A stretch of DNA of 64,000 bases from an uncultured Phycicoccus sp. (GCF_947495705.1 NZ_CANLZR010000002.1:1-64000); one strand, 5' to 3'; counted from the stretch's first letter, positions 33,738 to 43,278 are shown. Numbers and translations: made by a program. Notes: generated by a model not told the origin, from the letters alone.

Positions 33738-35807
33738 GTGCCCCCTCTCCGCCCTTCGATCGCGCTCGCCCTGGCGGCGGCGGTCATCGTCCCCCTGGTT
33801 GCCGGCTCCACCGCAGCGGTCGCGAGGCCGGCCCCGGCGCCCCAAGCGGACGCCGCCGGTGCCGGGGACTCCGCCCCCCTCAGCGCGCGCGCGACCCTGG
33901 CGCGCCTGGCCGCTCGCTCGGGCACCGCCGAGGCCGCCGCCACGGGGGTCCCTGCCGCAGCGGCCCTGTACGTCTCCGACGGGGTGGGCTCGGTGCGGGT
34001 CCCGGTCAGCGCCGGCGGCACCGCCGGCACGCCGACCACCAGCACGAGCCGCACCGACGTCGTCGTCGGGCCGGCCGGCGACGTCATCGCCTACACCCCG
34101 ATGCCCGCCGCCGACCGCACCGTCGTCAGCGGCATCGGCTCCGGCGTGAGCACCACGTACCCGGCCTCCCAGGAGCCGGTGGCGTGGGGCCCGCTCGGCG
34201 ACGGGTTCCTCCAGCTCGTCGACGGCGGCTACGTCGCGCAGGCCACGAACCCCGGGTACACCGAACCGGTCAGCATGCCCTCGGGCGCCGGTGACCCGGC
34301 GATCACCCCGTACGGCGGCACCACGATCGTCCGGGTCCCGGCCGCGGGTGGCGGGTCCGACCTCACGGCCGTCCCGAGCCCGTTCTACGGCTCCGACCAC
34401 TCGAGCTCGACGCCGATCCCCCTCGGGCTCGAGCAGTACGCGCCCGGTCCCCCGGCCGTCGACCAGCAGCCGGGCGCCGGCGTCTGGGTCGGCGAGAACG
34501 ACGGTGCGACCTACCTCGCGTTCCTCGGGGACCGCCCCGGTGGCGGCGACGGCAGCCACCGCCTGTTCGTCGACCACCAGGACGGGCCCACCGGCACCGC
34601 CCTCGGCTACGGCGCGCCCGTGGACGTCGCCGACGCCGGCTTCAGCTGCGACGTCGCGGCTCCGCGGTTCAGCCCCGACCGGCGTTTCCTCGCCTACGTC
34701 CGCGCCCAGGACGAGGAGTGCACCCGCTTCCAGGTTCGCGCGGTCAAGGTGAACACCGCGGGCCGCTTCGACCCGCCCGCGTCCGACGTCCTCCTCCGGC
34801 AGGTGGACACCGGCGCGCCGGCGCCCACGGTCCTGTCCTGGGAGCCCGCTAACCCTGTCGCCGCGAACTACCGGATCAGCGGTGCGAACCGGTACGAGGT
34901 GGCGGCCGAGGTCGCGTTCGGCTACCCCGAGAACCGGTCCAAGGGGGTCGTGCTCGCCGGCGGCAAGGCGTTCGCCGACGCGCTCGCCGGGGGCCCGCTC
35001 GCGGTCGCCGTCGACGGCCCGAGCCTGCTGACCGCCCCCGACCGGCTGCGACCCGAGACCCGCGCCGCCGTCCAGCACGCGCTCGAGCCCGGCGGCACCG
35101 TGTACATCCTCGGCGGCACGGCATCGGTGTCGTCCGCCGTGCAGACCTCGCTGAAGAACCTGGGCCTGCGGACCGAGCGGATCGGCGGGTCGAGCCGGTA
35201 CGAGGTGGCCGTCAACGTGGCCCGCAAGCTGGACTCGCTGAACGGGCGCCCCGCCCCGCGGGCCGCCTTCGTCGCGTCCGGCAAGGCGTTCGCCGACGCG
35301 CTCGTCGCGGGTCCGCCGTCGGCGCTGTACGACGCGCCGATCCTGCTGTCGAACGGGCCGACGCTGCCGGCGGTGACGAAGAGCTACCTCGACGCGATGG
35401 CCGACGAGGCCGAGATCTTCGCGATCGGCGGCAGCGGGGCCCAGTCGGTCATCGCCGACCCGCGCACCGAGGTCGTGGGGGGCGCCTCCCGCTACGACGT
35501 GGCCGGTAACGTCGCGAGCCGCTTCTTCACCTCCACGTGGTACGCCGGGATCGCCGACGGCCGCAACTGGCCCGACGCGGTGGCCGGGGGCACGCTCATG
35601 GCGACCTTCGGTGAGCCGATCCTCCTCACGAACGGGTCGGGCACGCTGCCGGCCGGCACGTCGACCTTCCTGCTCCGCTCCCGGGCCTCGGCAGACCTCG
35701 TGTACGCCTTCGGCGGGTCGGCCTCGATCCCGACGAGCGCCTTCACCGCGGCGCTCAAGGCTGCCGGGGACCAGACGACGTACTACGGCATCGACACCCA
35801 GCCCTGA
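33738..35807 (+). CDS. Secreted protein with three cell-wall-binding CWB2 repeats
   Basis: A 689-residue protein from GTG 33738, preceded by AAAGGA. Residues 5-35 form a signal peptide ([20 protein letters not shown]). The middle, to about residue 370, is a beta-propeller-like region with [15 protein letters not shown], typical of WD40/TolB-type blades. The C-terminal three CWB2 (PF04122) repeats begin near residues 379 ([14 protein letters not shown]), 482 ([14 protein letters not shown]) and 580 ([15 protein letters not shown]). CWB2 binds anionic wall polymers and anchors S-layer-like proteins non-covalently. The 264-bp space to divergent ftsE should hold both promoters. Confidence 0.92.
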   Translation: MPPLRPSIALALAAAVIVPLVAGSTAAVARPAPAPQADAAGAGDSAPLSARATLARLAARSGTAEAAATGVPAAAALYVSDGVGSVRVPVSAGGTAGTPTTSTSRTDVVVGPAGDVIAYTPMPAADRTVVSGIGSGVSTTYPASQEPVAWGPLGDGFLQLVDGGYVAQATNPGYTEPVSMPSGAGDPAITPYGGTTIVRVPAAGGGSDLTAVPSPFYGSDHSSSTPIPLGLEQYAPGPPAVDQQPGAGVWVGENDGATYLAFLGDRPGGGDGSHRLFVDHQDGPTGTALGYGAPVDVADAGFSCDVAAPRFSPDRRFLAYVRAQDEECTRFQVRAVKVNTAGRFDPPASDVLLRQVDTGAPAPTVLSWEPANPVAANYRISGANRYEVAAEVAFGYPENRSKGVVLAGGKAFADALAGGPLAVAVDGPSLLTAPDRLRPETRAAVQHALEPGGTVYILGGTASVSSAVQTSLKNLGLRTERIGGSSRYEVAVNVARKLDSLNGRPAPRAAFVASGKAFADALVAGPPSALYDAPILLSNGPTLPAVTKSYLDAMADEAEIFAIGGSGAQSVIADPRTEVVGGASRYDVAGNVASRFFTSTWYAGIADGRNWPDAVAGGTLMATFGEPILLTNGSGTLPAGTSTFLLRSRASADLVYAFGGSASIPTSAFTAALKAAGDQTTYYGIDTQP

Positions 35808-35831
35808 GACAACGGCCGGGGGCGACCGCCC

Positions 35832-36347
35832 TCAGCCCTCGTCGCGCCGGACGGCGGGCAGCCCACCATCGGGCTGCCCGCCGTCCGGCGTCACGGCGAG
35901 CACCTCGCGGAAGGTCCGCGCGACCACGGCGGCGGCGCGCCGCGCGTCCTCGAGCGGCAGGTACGGGCCCTGCGGCACGTCGTCGGGCCAGAACCGGATG
36001 AAGTCGTCACCGTCGGCGACGGTGGGCCGGTGCCACCCGAGGGCGGTGATGGCGTCCTCCTCGTCGCGCGTCCACGGGAAAGGGCCGCCGAAGCGCTCCG
36101 CCCCGGCCCAGTGCCCCCGCAGGTGGTCCTCGACCCGCACGAGCCGCACCGCCGGGAGTACCGGGCGGCGGCGGGCGCTCACGAGGAAGCGCACGCGGGT
36201 GCCGCGCGGCCGGCCGGGCCGGGCGTGCTCGGCCGCCGGGCTGACGGTCAGCGAGCCGCCGTCGGGCAGGGCGAGCACGGCGTCGACGAGGGCGGCCTCC
36301 CAGGCCTGCCAGGCGGGCTGGGCGGCCGGGCCGGGGGCGGTGCTCAT
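35832..36347 (-). CDS. TY-Chap domain-like protein
   Basis: A 171-residue protein from ATG 36347. The pattern PDGGSLTVSP, a beta-rich middle, EDAITALGWHRPTVADGDDF and the C-terminal EDARRAAAVVARTFREVLAV resembles the actinobacterial TY-Chap (T3SS/YbjN chaperone-like) domain. Its function is unknown; a chaperone or accessory role is proposed for the fold. It starts 5 bp past the prfB stop and is probably co-transcribed with it. The 3' end of the coding region contains a 20-bp perfect stem (35845-35890), so the last residues (DGGQPDGGLPAV) are shaped by a terminator. Confidence 0.7.
   Translation of the reverse strand: MSTAPGPAAQPAWQAWEAALVDAVLALPDGGSLTVSPAAEHARPGRPRGTRVRFLVSARRRPVLPAVRLVRVEDHLRGHWAGAERFGGPFPWTRDEEDAITALGWHRPTVADGDDFIRFWPDDVPQGPYLPLEDARRAAAVVARTFREVLAVTPDGGQPDGGLPAVRRDEG
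35845..35890. terminator. 20-bp perfect stem inside a coding end
   Basis: CGCCGGACGGCGGGCAGCCC (35845-35864) and its complement (35871-35890) form a perfect 20-bp stem with a 6-nt loop ACCATC. It lies within the last codons of the TY-Chap-like gene and 37 bp past the stop of the convergent CWB2 gene, so it can terminate both. Confidence 0.85.
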
Positions 36348-36352
36348 CGGGC

Positions 36353-37468
36353 TCAGGCCCCGGCGGCCTTGTCCTGGGCGATGCGCCACCGGATGCCGGC
36401 CTCGATGAAGGCGTCGATGTCGCCGTCGAAGACCGCCGAGGTGTTGCCCACCTCGTGCTCGGTGCGTAGGTCCTTGACCATCTGGTACGGGTGCAGGACG
36501 TAGGAGCGCATCTGCTCGCCCCAGCTCGCCTTGACGTCCCCGGCCAGCTCCTTGCGCTCGGCGGCCTCCTCGGCCTTCTTGAGCAGCAGGAGCCGGGACT
36601 GCATGACGCGCAGGGCGGCGGCGCGGTTCTGGATCTGGCTCTTCTCGTTCTGCATCGACACGACGGTGCCGGTGGGGAGGTGGGTCATCCGCACGGCCGA
36701 GTCGGTGGTGTTGACCGACTGGCCGCCGGGGCCCGAGGAGCGGAAGACGTCGATCTTCAGGTCGTTCTCGGGGATCTCGATGGAGTCGGTGCCCTCGATG
36801 AGCGGCACGACCTCGACGGCGGCGAAGCTGGTCTGCCGCCGGCCCTGGTTGTCGAACGGGCTGATCCGCACGAGGCGGTGGGTGCCGCCCTCGACCGAAA
36901 GGTTGCCGTAGGCGTAGGGGACGTCGACCTCGAAGGTCGCGGACTTCAACCCGGCCTCCTCCGCGTAGGAGGTGTCGAGGACCTTGACAGGGAAGCCGTG
37001 GCGCTCGGCCCAGCGCAGGTACATCCGCATGAGCATCTCGGCGAAGTCCGCGGCGTCCACTCCCCCGGCGCCCGCGCGGATGGTGACGACGGCGGCGCGC
37101 TCGTCGTACTCGCCGGCCAGCAGGGTGCGCACCTCGAGCTCGCCGACGGCCTTCTTCAGGCTCGTCAGCTCGCGCTCGGCCTCGGCGAGGGTGTCGGCGT
37201 CGTTCTCCTCCTCGGCCATCTGGACGAGGACCTCGAGGTCCTCGACCCGCTGGTCCATCCCGGTGACGCGCTCGTGCTCGGCCTTGGCGCGGGAGAGCCC
37301 GGAGGTCACCTGCTGGGCGCGCTCCTGGTCGTCCCAGAGGCTCGGGTCGGAGGCCTCCTTCTCGAACGCCGCGATCTGCTGCTCGAGCTTGGCGAGGTCG
37401 GTGACCTCGCGGACCGATGCCATCGTGCCGCGCAGGTGCTTGATCTCCTGGGAGAAGTCGGTGGCCAC
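36353..37468 (-). CDS. prfB: Peptide chain release factor 2
   Basis: A 371-residue factor from GTG 37468. It terminates translation at UGA and UAA. The tripeptide that reads stop codons is SPF in [20 protein letters not shown]. The peptidyl-tRNA hydrolysis motif GGQ is in [18 protein letters not shown]. The reading frame is continuous, so the programmed +1 frameshift found in many bacteria is absent, as is common in high-GC actinobacteria. The downstream TY-Chap-like gene follows after 5 bp. Confidence 0.97.
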   Translation of the reverse strand: MATDFSQEIKHLRGTMASVREVTDLAKLEQQIAAFEKEASDPSLWDDQERAQQVTSGLSRAKAEHERVTGMDQRVEDLEVLVQMAEEENDADTLAEAERELTSLKKAVGELEVRTLLAGEYDERAAVVTIRAGAGGVDAADFAEMLMRMYLRWAERHGFPVKVLDTSYAEEAGLKSATFEVDVPYAYGNLSVEGGTHRLVRISPFDNQGRRQTSFAAVEVVPLIEGTDSIEIPENDLKIDVFRSSGPGGQSVNTTDSAVRMTHLPTGTVVSMQNEKSQIQNRAAALRVMQSRLLLLKKAEEAAERKELAGDVKASWGEQMRSYVLHPYQMVKDLRTEHEVGNTSAVFDGDIDAFIEAGIRWRIAQDKAAGA

Positions 37469-37593
37469 GAGGGGCAAGCCTACGCGAGGAGCGCCGGGCG
37501 TCGGTGCCCGCGGGGGCCGGTCCCGCGGAACGCCGGACGGCGGGCGACACCCGGACGTAGGCTCGGAGCAGGCTCGGCAGGGAGGTGGGATCG

Positions 37594-38457
37594 GTGGCTC
37601 CGGCACGCACGACGGCCGCGCTGGGCGCGGTCCTGTCCCTCGGCCTGCTCGTGGCCTGTAGCAGCGGCGACCCGGCCGACGCGCCCACCTCGGGGGCGAG
37701 CGCCCCCACCGGCACGCAGGCCACCCCCGGCCCGTCGGGCACCTCCAGCGCCACGACCTCGGCGCCGGAGTCGCCCGGCCCCGGGGGCACGTCCGGTCCC
37801 GGCACGGTGCCACCCACCACCGGCACCACCTCCCCCGGTGCCACGGCGTCCCCCGGCGGCGGGGCCACCCCCACCCCGGGCACCTCGCCGACCGCCACGC
37901 CCGTCGTCATCGACGTGCTCGGCTCGTTCCGCGACTCCGGCAGCACCGCGAGCAAGGGCGGGGTCGGGCCGGCGTCGGCGTCGACGGCGAGGAAGATCGG
38001 CAGCCGTACCGGGTTCTTCGGCGACGCCCGGGCCTCGGTCGACGCGGGCAAGGCCGGCGAGACCTACGCGTACGCCCGCGGGGCCACCAAGGCCTCGCTG
38101 ACGATCCCGCGCTCCGGCACCTACGCCTACGACTGGCGGGCGCGCTACCACGTCGAGGGCCGCGCGCCGGGCGGCCCGGACGACGACGCGAACGTGCGGG
38201 TGTCCAGCTGGGTCGACCCCGGGGTGTTCGGTGAGCGCGGCCCGGAGGTCGGGGCCGACCTGACGTTCGGGCCGGGAATCGAGCTGCCCATCGACGGCAC
38301 GCTGGCCCGCACCGGCCAGGTCACCGTCAAGGCCGGGCAGCGGGTCGACATCCGGCTCGAGTCGTCGTGCACCGTCTACAGCGGTGGCCTGTCGAAGGCG
38401 TCGACGTGCCGGTCGTGGATCGGGTTCGACCGCTTCGTCCTGCGCCTCGTCCCCTGA
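37594..38457 (+). CDS. Lipoprotein with Thr/Pro/Ser-rich linker
   Basis: A 287-residue protein from GTG 37594, 8 nt after GGAGG. The signal peptide ends in the lipobox LLVAC, with Cys near residue 22 as the lipidation site. A low-complexity linker to about residue 105 (Pro/Thr/Gly/Ser) holds the domain away from the membrane. The C-terminal beta-rich domain has [13 protein letters not shown] and a Cys pair ([15 protein letters not shown]). I do not recognise the domain; a binding function outside the cell is plausible. It is convergent with the tad genes. Confidence 0.8.
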   Translation: MAPARTTAALGAVLSLGLLVACSSGDPADAPTSGASAPTGTQATPGPSGTSSATTSAPESPGPGGTSGPGTVPPTTGTTSPGATASPGGGATPTPGTSPTATPVVIDVLGSFRDSGSTASKGGVGPASASTARKIGSRTGFFGDARASVDAGKAGETYAYARGATKASLTIPRSGTYAYDWRARYHVEGRAPGGPDDDANVRVSSWVDPGVFGERGPEVGADLTFGPGIELPIDGTLARTGQVTVKAGQRVDIRLESSCTVYSGGLSKASTCRSWIGFDRFVLRLVP

Positions 38458-38468
38458 CCCGCGCCCGC

Positions 38469-38930
38469 TCAGGGCTGGACGACGTCGGCCCGGGCGCTGG
38501 AGACGACGGTGATGGTGATGCTCAGCCCGAGCTCGCGCAGCGCTCCCCCGGCCAACGGCAGCTCGGCCTCACCGCCGAGGGCGACGACGGCGGTCCGCCC
38601 GTCGGGGCTCCCGGTGCCGGGCGCCAGCCACCAGCGCAGCACCGACCGCGGCCGGTCGGCACCCGCCAGGTACTCGGCCGCCCGCCGGCGGACCGAGGCG
38701 TCGCTGAGCGGGACGGCGTCGTCGAGGCCCCGCTCGTAGGCGGCGGCGTCGAGGGCGTTGGCGGCCGCGAGCGCCGCCCCGTCGGCCGCGTCGAGGAGGC
38801 GCATCCGGGACAGGTGTGCCGAGGTGACCGCGACCGTCCCGGCGACGAGCACCATCGCGATGACCGCGAGACCGAGGATGAACACGCTGATCGTCCCGCG
38901 CTCGTCGCGCGGCTCCGGTGGCGTCGTCAC
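38469..38930 (-). CDS. TadG-like (Flp pilus-assembly, Tad family) membrane protein
   Basis: A 153-residue protein from GTG 38930. Residues 8-55 (RGTISVFILGLAVIAMVLVA, then DAADGAALAAANALDAAAYE) match the N-terminal Tad/TadG helix with the A-D-A-A-A-L-A-A tract. The rest is extracytoplasmic. It overlaps the upstream TadE-like stop by 4 bp (38927-38930). In Tad systems such proteins help assemble or stabilise the pilus outside the membrane. Confidence 0.8.
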   Translation of the reverse strand: MTTPPEPRDERGTISVFILGLAVIAMVLVAGTVAVTSAHLSRMRLLDAADGAALAAANALDAAAYERGLDDAVPLSDASVRRRAAEYLAGADRPRSVLRWWLAPGTGSPDGRTAVVALGGEAELPLAGGALRELGLSITITVVSSARADVVQP

Positions 38931-39376
38931 GGCAGCACCCGGAACCGGTCGACGGTCGAGACCTGGCTCGCCGACACCGGGATGCTCACCGGGAGGGCGT
39001 CTCGCACGAACGCCGGCACGAGCGGCAGCGGCACCCGGACGGTGGCCGTCGTGCGGACCGTCCCGTCGGGCCGCAGGCACGGGGTCCCGTCGCAGGCGAT
39101 CTCGAGGGTGCCGACGTCCTCGAACCGGTGGTCGCCGAAAGCGATGAGGGCCGCCGCCCGCGCCCGCGCCGCGGCGTCCTCCCCCGCATCGGTGGTGACG
39201 TAGGCCCGGCCCGCCTCCCGGCTGGCTTGGCTGACCGCGAAGGCGCCGGCCTGCACCCGGGCGAGCCCCAGGACGAGATACACGAGCGGGACGAGGAGGA
39301 GCACCCCGAGCGTGACGAACTCGACCACGGCGCTGCCGCGTTCGTCCCGGCGCAGCGGCGCCCGGGCCCGGTTCAC
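38927..39376 (-). CDS. TadE-like pseudopilin
   Basis: A 149-residue protein from ATG 39376. The N-terminus RDERGSAVVEFVTLGVLLLV is the TadE signature: a short basic leader, G-S-x-x-V-E-F and one hydrophobic helix, cleaved by a prepilin peptidase in characterised systems. A Cys pair in LEIACDGTPCLRPD could form a disulphide. It overlaps the flanking genes by 4 bp on both sides, so the three minor pilin genes are translationally coupled. Confidence 0.88.
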   Translation of the reverse strand: MNRARAPLRRDERGSAVVEFVTLGVLLLVPLVYLVLGLARVQAGAFAVSQASREAGRAYVTTDAGEDAAARARAAALIAFGDHRFEDVGTLEIACDGTPCLRPDGTVRTTATVRVPLPLVPAFVRDALPVSIPVSASQVSTVDRFRVLP

Positions 39377-39759
39377 TGGTCCTCCGCGAAGGCGCGGCCG
39401 ACGACGTCGAGGCGGCCCTCGGGGCCCAGGAGCCCGAGCACCGGGACCGGTGCCACGATGCGCACCTCGACGACCCGTACACCGCCGACGACGGCCTCGC
39501 GTGAGGTCACGGCCCGCGCGTACCGCGCCGAGAGCGAAGCCGAGACGAGCGCCGAGGTCCGGGCCGCCCCCTCGCCAGGTCGGGCGTCGGCGCGCGCCCC
39601 GAACCGGGCACCCTCGGAGGCGCAGGAGATGAGCGTGTTGCGGGTGTGCAGGGCCAGACCGAGCTGGACGACGGCGAGGAAGATCGCGAGGAGCAGGACG
39701 GACACCATCGAGAAGTCGACGACGGCCGCGCCCGCCTCGCGTCCGCGACGGGCCGGCAT
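39373..39759 (-). CDS. TadE-like pseudopilin
   Basis: A 128-residue protein from ATG 39759. The N-terminus RGREAGAAVVDFSMVSVLLL has the TadE leader and helix, with Asp in place of Glu at the position after V-V. The remainder is a small soluble domain (NTLISCASEGARFGARADAR, VRVVEVRIVAPVPVLG). It starts 5 bp after the flp stop and overlaps the next tadE-like gene by 4 bp. Confidence 0.87.
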   Translation of the reverse strand: MPARRGREAGAAVVDFSMVSVLLLAIFLAVVQLGLALHTRNTLISCASEGARFGARADARPGEGAARTSALVSASLSARYARAVTSREAVVGGVRVVEVRIVAPVPVLGLLGPEGRLDVVGRAFAEDQ

Positions 39760-39764
39760 CTCGC

Positions 39765-39938
39765 TCAGCTGCCGACCGAGGACAGGGCGCTCTTGAACAG
39801 CGAGACGAGCTGGTCCTCGGCCACGGCCCACAGCGCCGCGACGAGGGCGGCCGTCATGAGGGTGATGAGCACCCATCCGGGCACGTCCCCGCGCTCCCGA
39901 CGACGGGCCCCCCGGGCGAGATGGTTGGTTCTGGTCAT
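39765..39938 (-). CDS. Flp-like major pilin candidate
   Basis: A 57-residue protein from ATG 39938 with AAGGA upstream. It has a basic leader (RTNHLARGARRRERGDVPGW), one hydrophobic helix (VLITLMTAALVAALWAV) and a short C-terminal tail (FKSALSSVGS). The size and layout are those of Tad/Flp pilins. It lacks the classical G/XXXXEY processing motif, having an Asp-Val-Pro context instead. It lies between tadC and the minor pilins. Confidence 0.75.
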   Translation of the reverse strand: MTRTNHLARGARRRERGDVPGWVLITLMTAALVAALWAVAEDQLVSLFKSALSSVGS

Positions 39939-39961
39939 GGTCGTTCCTTCCATCGGGCGGT

Positions 39962-40894
39962 CTAGAGGGTGAAGCGGAAGAAGCTGAAGCCGGGGAAGAC
40001 CGCGAAGAGCACCGTGACCGGGAGGATGAGGAAGACGACCGGGACCATCATCGCGATCTCCTTGCGCCCCCCTGCCTCCATGAGGGTCCGCCGGCCCTCC
40101 TCGCGCACGTCCTGCGCCTGGGCCCGCAGCACCTCGGCCAGCGGTGTGCCGCGCTCGACCGCCACGACGACACCGTCGACGAAGCGCCGCAGGCTCGAGA
40201 GCCCCGTGCGGTCGGCGAGCCCGTTGAGCGCCGTCGGCAGGTTCGCCCCGGCCCGGGCGTCGGCCAGGCACCGGCCGAGCTCGGTGGCCAGCTCCCCGTG
40301 CGAGAGCCTGCAGACCCGCTCCAGCGCACCGACGGCGCCCTCGCCGGCACCCACTGCCAGCGCGAGCAGCTCGGCGACAGTGGGGAACTCCGCCAGCATC
40401 CGTCGCTCGCGGCGGACGGCCCGGACCGTGAGCAGGTAGTCGGCACCGGCCACCCCCAGGCCGAAGCCGAGCCCCGTGAGGAGCAGGACGGGCACGACCG
40501 AGGTACCGCGCGCCAGCGCCACCAGTGTGCCGAACGCCGCTCCGCCGGCGGCACCCGCGACTCCCCAGAGCACCTGTTCGGCGCGGAAGCGGTCCACGTC
40601 GGGGGTCGACCCGGCCCGGAGCTGGCGGCTGCGGACCGACGCTGCCCCGCCGAGGACGCGTTCCGCTGCCTGGGCCAGCTCACGGACCAGGGGCGTCGCC
40701 ACTATGCGCACGAGACCGGTGCCGCGGTCGTCGTCGGCGAGGAGGCGGGACGGACGGGGTGTGTCGCGGAGGTAGGGCAGGACCCGGTCTGCGAGACGGG
40801 GCCGCCGGTGGCGCGGCAGCCCGGCCCACACGAGGACGAGGCCGAGCCCCGCGACGAACCCCAGCGCGGCGCCGTCCCGCATGAGACCGGTCAC
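39962..40894 (-). CDS. tadC: Type II secretion F-domain protein (TadC)
   Basis: A 310-residue membrane protein from GTG 40894, whose codon overlaps the tadB stop by 4 bp. It has the T2SSF domain with EFPTVAELLALAVGAGEGAV and the C-terminal helix pair KEIAMMVPVVFLILPVTVLF and FPGFSF. Together with TadB it forms the inner-membrane platform that the TadA ATPase drives. The tad order here is tadA-tadB-tadC-flp-tadE-tadE-tadG. Confidence 0.9.
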   Translation of the reverse strand: MTGLMRDGAALGFVAGLGLVLVWAGLPRHRRPRLADRVLPYLRDTPRPSRLLADDDRGTGLVRIVATPLVRELAQAAERVLGGAASVRSRQLRAGSTPDVDRFRAEQVLWGVAGAAGGAAFGTLVALARGTSVVPVLLLTGLGFGLGVAGADYLLTVRAVRRERRMLAEFPTVAELLALAVGAGEGAVGALERVCRLSHGELATELGRCLADARAGANLPTALNGLADRTGLSSLRRFVDGVVVAVERGTPLAEVLRAQAQDVREEGRRTLMEAGGRKEIAMMVPVVFLILPVTVLFAVFPGFSFFRFTL

Positions 40895-41757
40895 CGGAGC
40901 ACTCGCTGGTCGTCGGGCAGCCGCCCGATCCGCATCATGAGCCAGTACGCGACCCCGCTGACCGCCGCCCCCGCCGCCAGGACCCCGGCGCCCAGGGGTG
41001 TCGAGTACGCGGCCACGGACTCGGGGTTGCTCGAGAGCATCGCCAGGACGAGCCAGGGCGCGGCGACCGCGAGGCGAGCAGCGTTGACCGTCCACGACTG
41101 TCGCGTCTCGAGCTCGGCGCGAGTGCGCGCGTCCTCGCGCAGGAACCCGCTGAGGGTGCGCAGGAGCCGGCCGAGGTCGGTGCCCCCGACCTCGCGGGCG
41201 ATGCGCAGACTCTCGACGAGACGGTCTGCGACCGGGTCGCTCAGCCGTTCCTTGAGCCGGTCGAGACAGTCCGAGAACCGGCCGGTGAGCCGGTAGTCGT
41301 CGCCGAACCGGCGGAACGGCTCGCGCAGCGGTTCGGGGCCGCGCTGCCCCAGCTGGGCGAGGGCCTCGGGCAGCGCCATCCCGGCCCGGACCGCCGAGGT
41401 GATGTTGTCGACCGCGTCGGGCCACAGGTCGCGCAGCAGCGCCCGCCGGCGCCGAGCACGTCGCCGGACGAGCACGACCGGCCCCGCCCCGGCGATCGCC
41501 GCGAAGCACAGGGCGATGGGGAGGACCCCGACGGTGATCTGCACGATGGCCAGGACGAGGGCGAACGCGACGGCACAGGCGACGAGCAGCGTGCGCACCG
41601 TGAGGCCCACGAACCCGGCCTGGACCACCTCGTCCGAGAGCCGGCGCAGGGCTGCGGGCCGGCGGCGGGGGCCGTCGCCGGGCAGCGGCACCCAGCAGCT
41701 CCACCACACGAGGAACAGCCCCACCCCGAGGGTCAGCCCCACGAGGAGCCCGTTCAC
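40891..41757 (-). CDS. tadB: Type II secretion F-domain protein (TadB)
   Basis: A 288-residue membrane protein from GTG 41757. N-terminal helices (NGLLVGLTLGVGLFLVWWS, VAFALVLAIVQITVGVLPIA), a cytoplasmic T2SSF domain (LWPDAVDNITSAVRAGMALP, SLRIAREVGGTDLGRLLRTL) and C-terminal helices (AAPWLVLAMLSSNPESVAAY). The start codon overlaps the stop of the tadA 3' part by 4 bp. With tadA split by the island, expression of tadB and the genes after it may be reduced. Confidence 0.9.
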   Translation of the reverse strand: MNGLLVGLTLGVGLFLVWWSCWVPLPGDGPRRRPAALRRLSDEVVQAGFVGLTVRTLLVACAVAFALVLAIVQITVGVLPIALCFAAIAGAGPVVLVRRRARRRRALLRDLWPDAVDNITSAVRAGMALPEALAQLGQRGPEPLREPFRRFGDDYRLTGRFSDCLDRLKERLSDPVADRLVESLRIAREVGGTDLGRLLRTLSGFLREDARTRAELETRQSWTVNAARLAVAAPWLVLAMLSSNPESVAAYSTPLGAGVLAAGAAVSGVAYWLMMRIGRLPDDQRVLR

Positions 41758-42107
41758 GACGTGTCCTGGGCGAGCAGTGCGGCGAGGTCGAACCCCGCCT
41801 GTGCGAAGCGCTCGGCGTGCGGCGGGAACCCGTCGGCCCGGACGAGGGAGCCACCACGCCTGACGAACAGCGCACCGATCTCGACGACGTCCTCCTCCGC
41901 GCGGCCCGGGACGGCAGCGATCTCGCGGACGGTGCGACGGCCGTCGCGCTCGAGCGCCGCATGGACGACGAGGTCGATCGAGGACGCGACGGTCGGGACG
42001 ACGAAGCGCGCCGACACGTTCTCGCCCGCCAGGAGCGGCAGGGTGCACATCTTCGTCACCGCCTCGCGCGCGCTGTTCGCGTGGATCGTGCACATCCCGG
42101 GCAGCCC
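41754..42107 (-). pseudogene. tadA: tadA, 3' part, separated from its 5' part by the island
   Basis: This encodes the C-terminal 118 residues of the TadA/CpaF secretion ATPase. It begins, after the core GGGCTGCC, with the family's GLPGMCTIHANSAREAVTKM (the conserved His box of the ATPase) and ends near DLAALLAQDTS. The 5' part is at 50331-51214. Joining position 42107 to 50339 restores the reading frame exactly and gives a 409-residue protein of normal length. The fragment has no start codon of its own before the junction; the longer frame upstream is island sequence. Confidence 0.92.
42100..42107. repeat. Left attachment-site core (GGCAGCCC)
   Basis: GGCAGCCC here is repeated exactly at 50331-50338. 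It is the only sequence shared by both junctions of the interrupted tadA gene. Sequence to the left is tadA; to the right it is island, starting with TAATAGTGTCGAGACAC, an imperfect dyad expected of a serine-integrase arm. Confidence 0.88.
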
Positions 42108-42165
42108 TAATAGTGTCGAGACACGTTGTAGCGGACCAGCGCTACGAGACCCCCGAGGGGAAGCC

Positions 42166-42300
42166 ATGAGCGAGCAGCACGCGACGGACAACCGGCCCGC
42201 ACAGGAGCTCGTGTGGCGCCCCGGCTTCGGTTGGGTCGAGCGCCCGATCGAGCCACAGGACAGCGCGGAGCGCACCTCGAGCGCAACGCGGGCCGCCTGA
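42166..42300 (+). CDS. Small island protein at the left end
   Basis: A 44-residue ORF from ATG 42166 with GAGGGG upstream. The core PAQELVWRPGFGWVERPIEP is aromatic and Pro-rich; the tail is Ser/Thr/Ala. No family is recognised. It is the first plus-strand gene inside attL and is followed by a hairpin. The good ribosome-binding site supports it. Confidence 0.5.
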   Translation: MSEQHATDNRPAQELVWRPGFGWVERPIEPQDSAERTSSATRAA

Positions 42301-42319
42301 GGATATTGCCCCTGAGCTT

Positions 42320-42350
42320 CCCCCACCGCGCGCATATCGGCGGATGGGGG
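42320..42350 (+). terminator. Hairpin after the small island gene
   Basis: CCCCCACCGC (42320-42329) pairs with GCGG-A-TGGGGG (42340-42350) in a 10-bp stem with one bulged A and a 10-nt loop. It lies 20 bp past the TGA at 42300. Confidence 0.6.
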
Positions 42351-42434
42351 CAGAAAATAAGAGCGGCCCCGGCCCGGTGCGCTAACACCTGCCCGAGGCC
42401 TGGACCGAATCCCCTGAGTAGTAGGAGAACGATC

Positions 42435-42869
42435 TTGTCAACAGTGTCCCCTGATATCTCGCAGCGGCTACAGATGCTCCGCGACGAGTCCGACAACCTT
42501 GGCTCGAGGCTGGACGACGGCAGCCTTGATGGCGAAGACTTCCGCACCGGGATCGTTCTGGTCCTCTCGGATCTGCGGTCCCTCGTGGACTACGTCGAGC
42601 CCCCAAGCGACTGCCCGGACTGGTGCAACGACCACATCACCCACCTCGACCTCGAGCCTGAGGAGGACGCCTCGTCCTGCCGGCTGCACGTCGAGGGCAA
42701 CGGATGGCTGTTCGACGTCCAGGAGGCCGTTGGCGAGGACGACATGGTTTTGGTCCCGTCCGACAGCAGCGAGATGTCTCTCTCGCAGGCACGTGCCTAC
42801 GCCGCGGCGATCCTGTCCGCTTGCGACGCGACCCAGGGAAGCGCAACTTCCCCCATGGACACGGACTGA
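42435..42869 (+). CDS. DUF6907-like zinc-binding island protein
   Basis: A 144-residue protein from TTG 42435, 7 nt behind GGAG. The N-terminus is an acidic helix (SQRLQMLRDESDNLGSRLDD). The centre CPDWCNDHITHLDLEPEEDA and SCRLHVEGN has the C-P-x-W-C-x2-H pattern seen in DUF6907 proteins of actinobacterial phages and integrative elements. The C-terminus is helical. The function is not known. It reads toward the island centre, convergent with the toxin-candidate pair. Confidence 0.6.
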   Translation: MSTVSPDISQRLQMLRDESDNLGSRLDDGSLDGEDFRTGIVLVLSDLRSLVDYVEPPSDCPDWCNDHITHLDLEPEEDASSCRLHVEGNGWLFDVQEAVGEDDMVLVPSDSSEMSLSQARAYAAAILSACDATQGSATSPMDTD

Positions 42870-43278
42870 CCAAGGGCGCGCGTGCACGCACGGCGCAGCA
42901 CCCGCCTCGGCCGACTGTCGGCATGGTGCAACTCGCACTGGATCTTCTACGGCCAGGCGCCCGGGGGTACCGCGGCGTCCACCGACTGCAAACCCAGGCT
43001 GGCGGCTGCCTCGTCGAGCTCGAGGAGGCCGAGTGAGGCGCGGTTCAGTTCGTGGGCTCAGACGGACTGGAGATGGCGGCTGACCAGGCCCGCAGGTTTA
43101 CTCCGGCGCGGTTGGCGGGCATCGAAGACTCACCGCGCCTCTCGCCCCCAATGCTTGCCTGCCACAGGTTGCCGGTAAGCGCGCACTCGAGCACTAGGTT
43201 CGGGCGGGCCGTGCCAGGTTGGCAGGTTGTGGCCTGCGATACGGGGTGCCCCAAGTCAGAGCGATACGGGGGTCCGGC
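42870..43278. other. 409-bp stretch without a supported gene
   Basis: Lies between the convergent DUF6907-like gene and the toxin-candidate pair. Short frames exist in both strands (for example MVQLALDLLRPGARGYRGV at 42923-43036), but none has a convincing ribosome-binding site or family. The composition is less GC-rich than the chromosome. It may hold terminators or a decayed gene. Confidence 0.5.

Noticed and set aside
37400-37468. Programmed frameshift in prfB
   Set aside because: One continuous frame from GTG 37468 covers the complete protein; no shift site with an in-frame UGA is present.
41754-42335. Intact 193-residue protein from the frame that includes the tadA 3' part
   Set aside because: Its first 75 residues are island sequence read antisense to the small gene at 42166; only the portion after the att core is homologous to TadA.
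42923-43036. Possible 37-residue plus-strand ORF in the island (MVQLALDLLRPGARGYRGV...)
   Set aside because: No convincing ribosome-binding site or family; kept only as part of the gene-free stretch.
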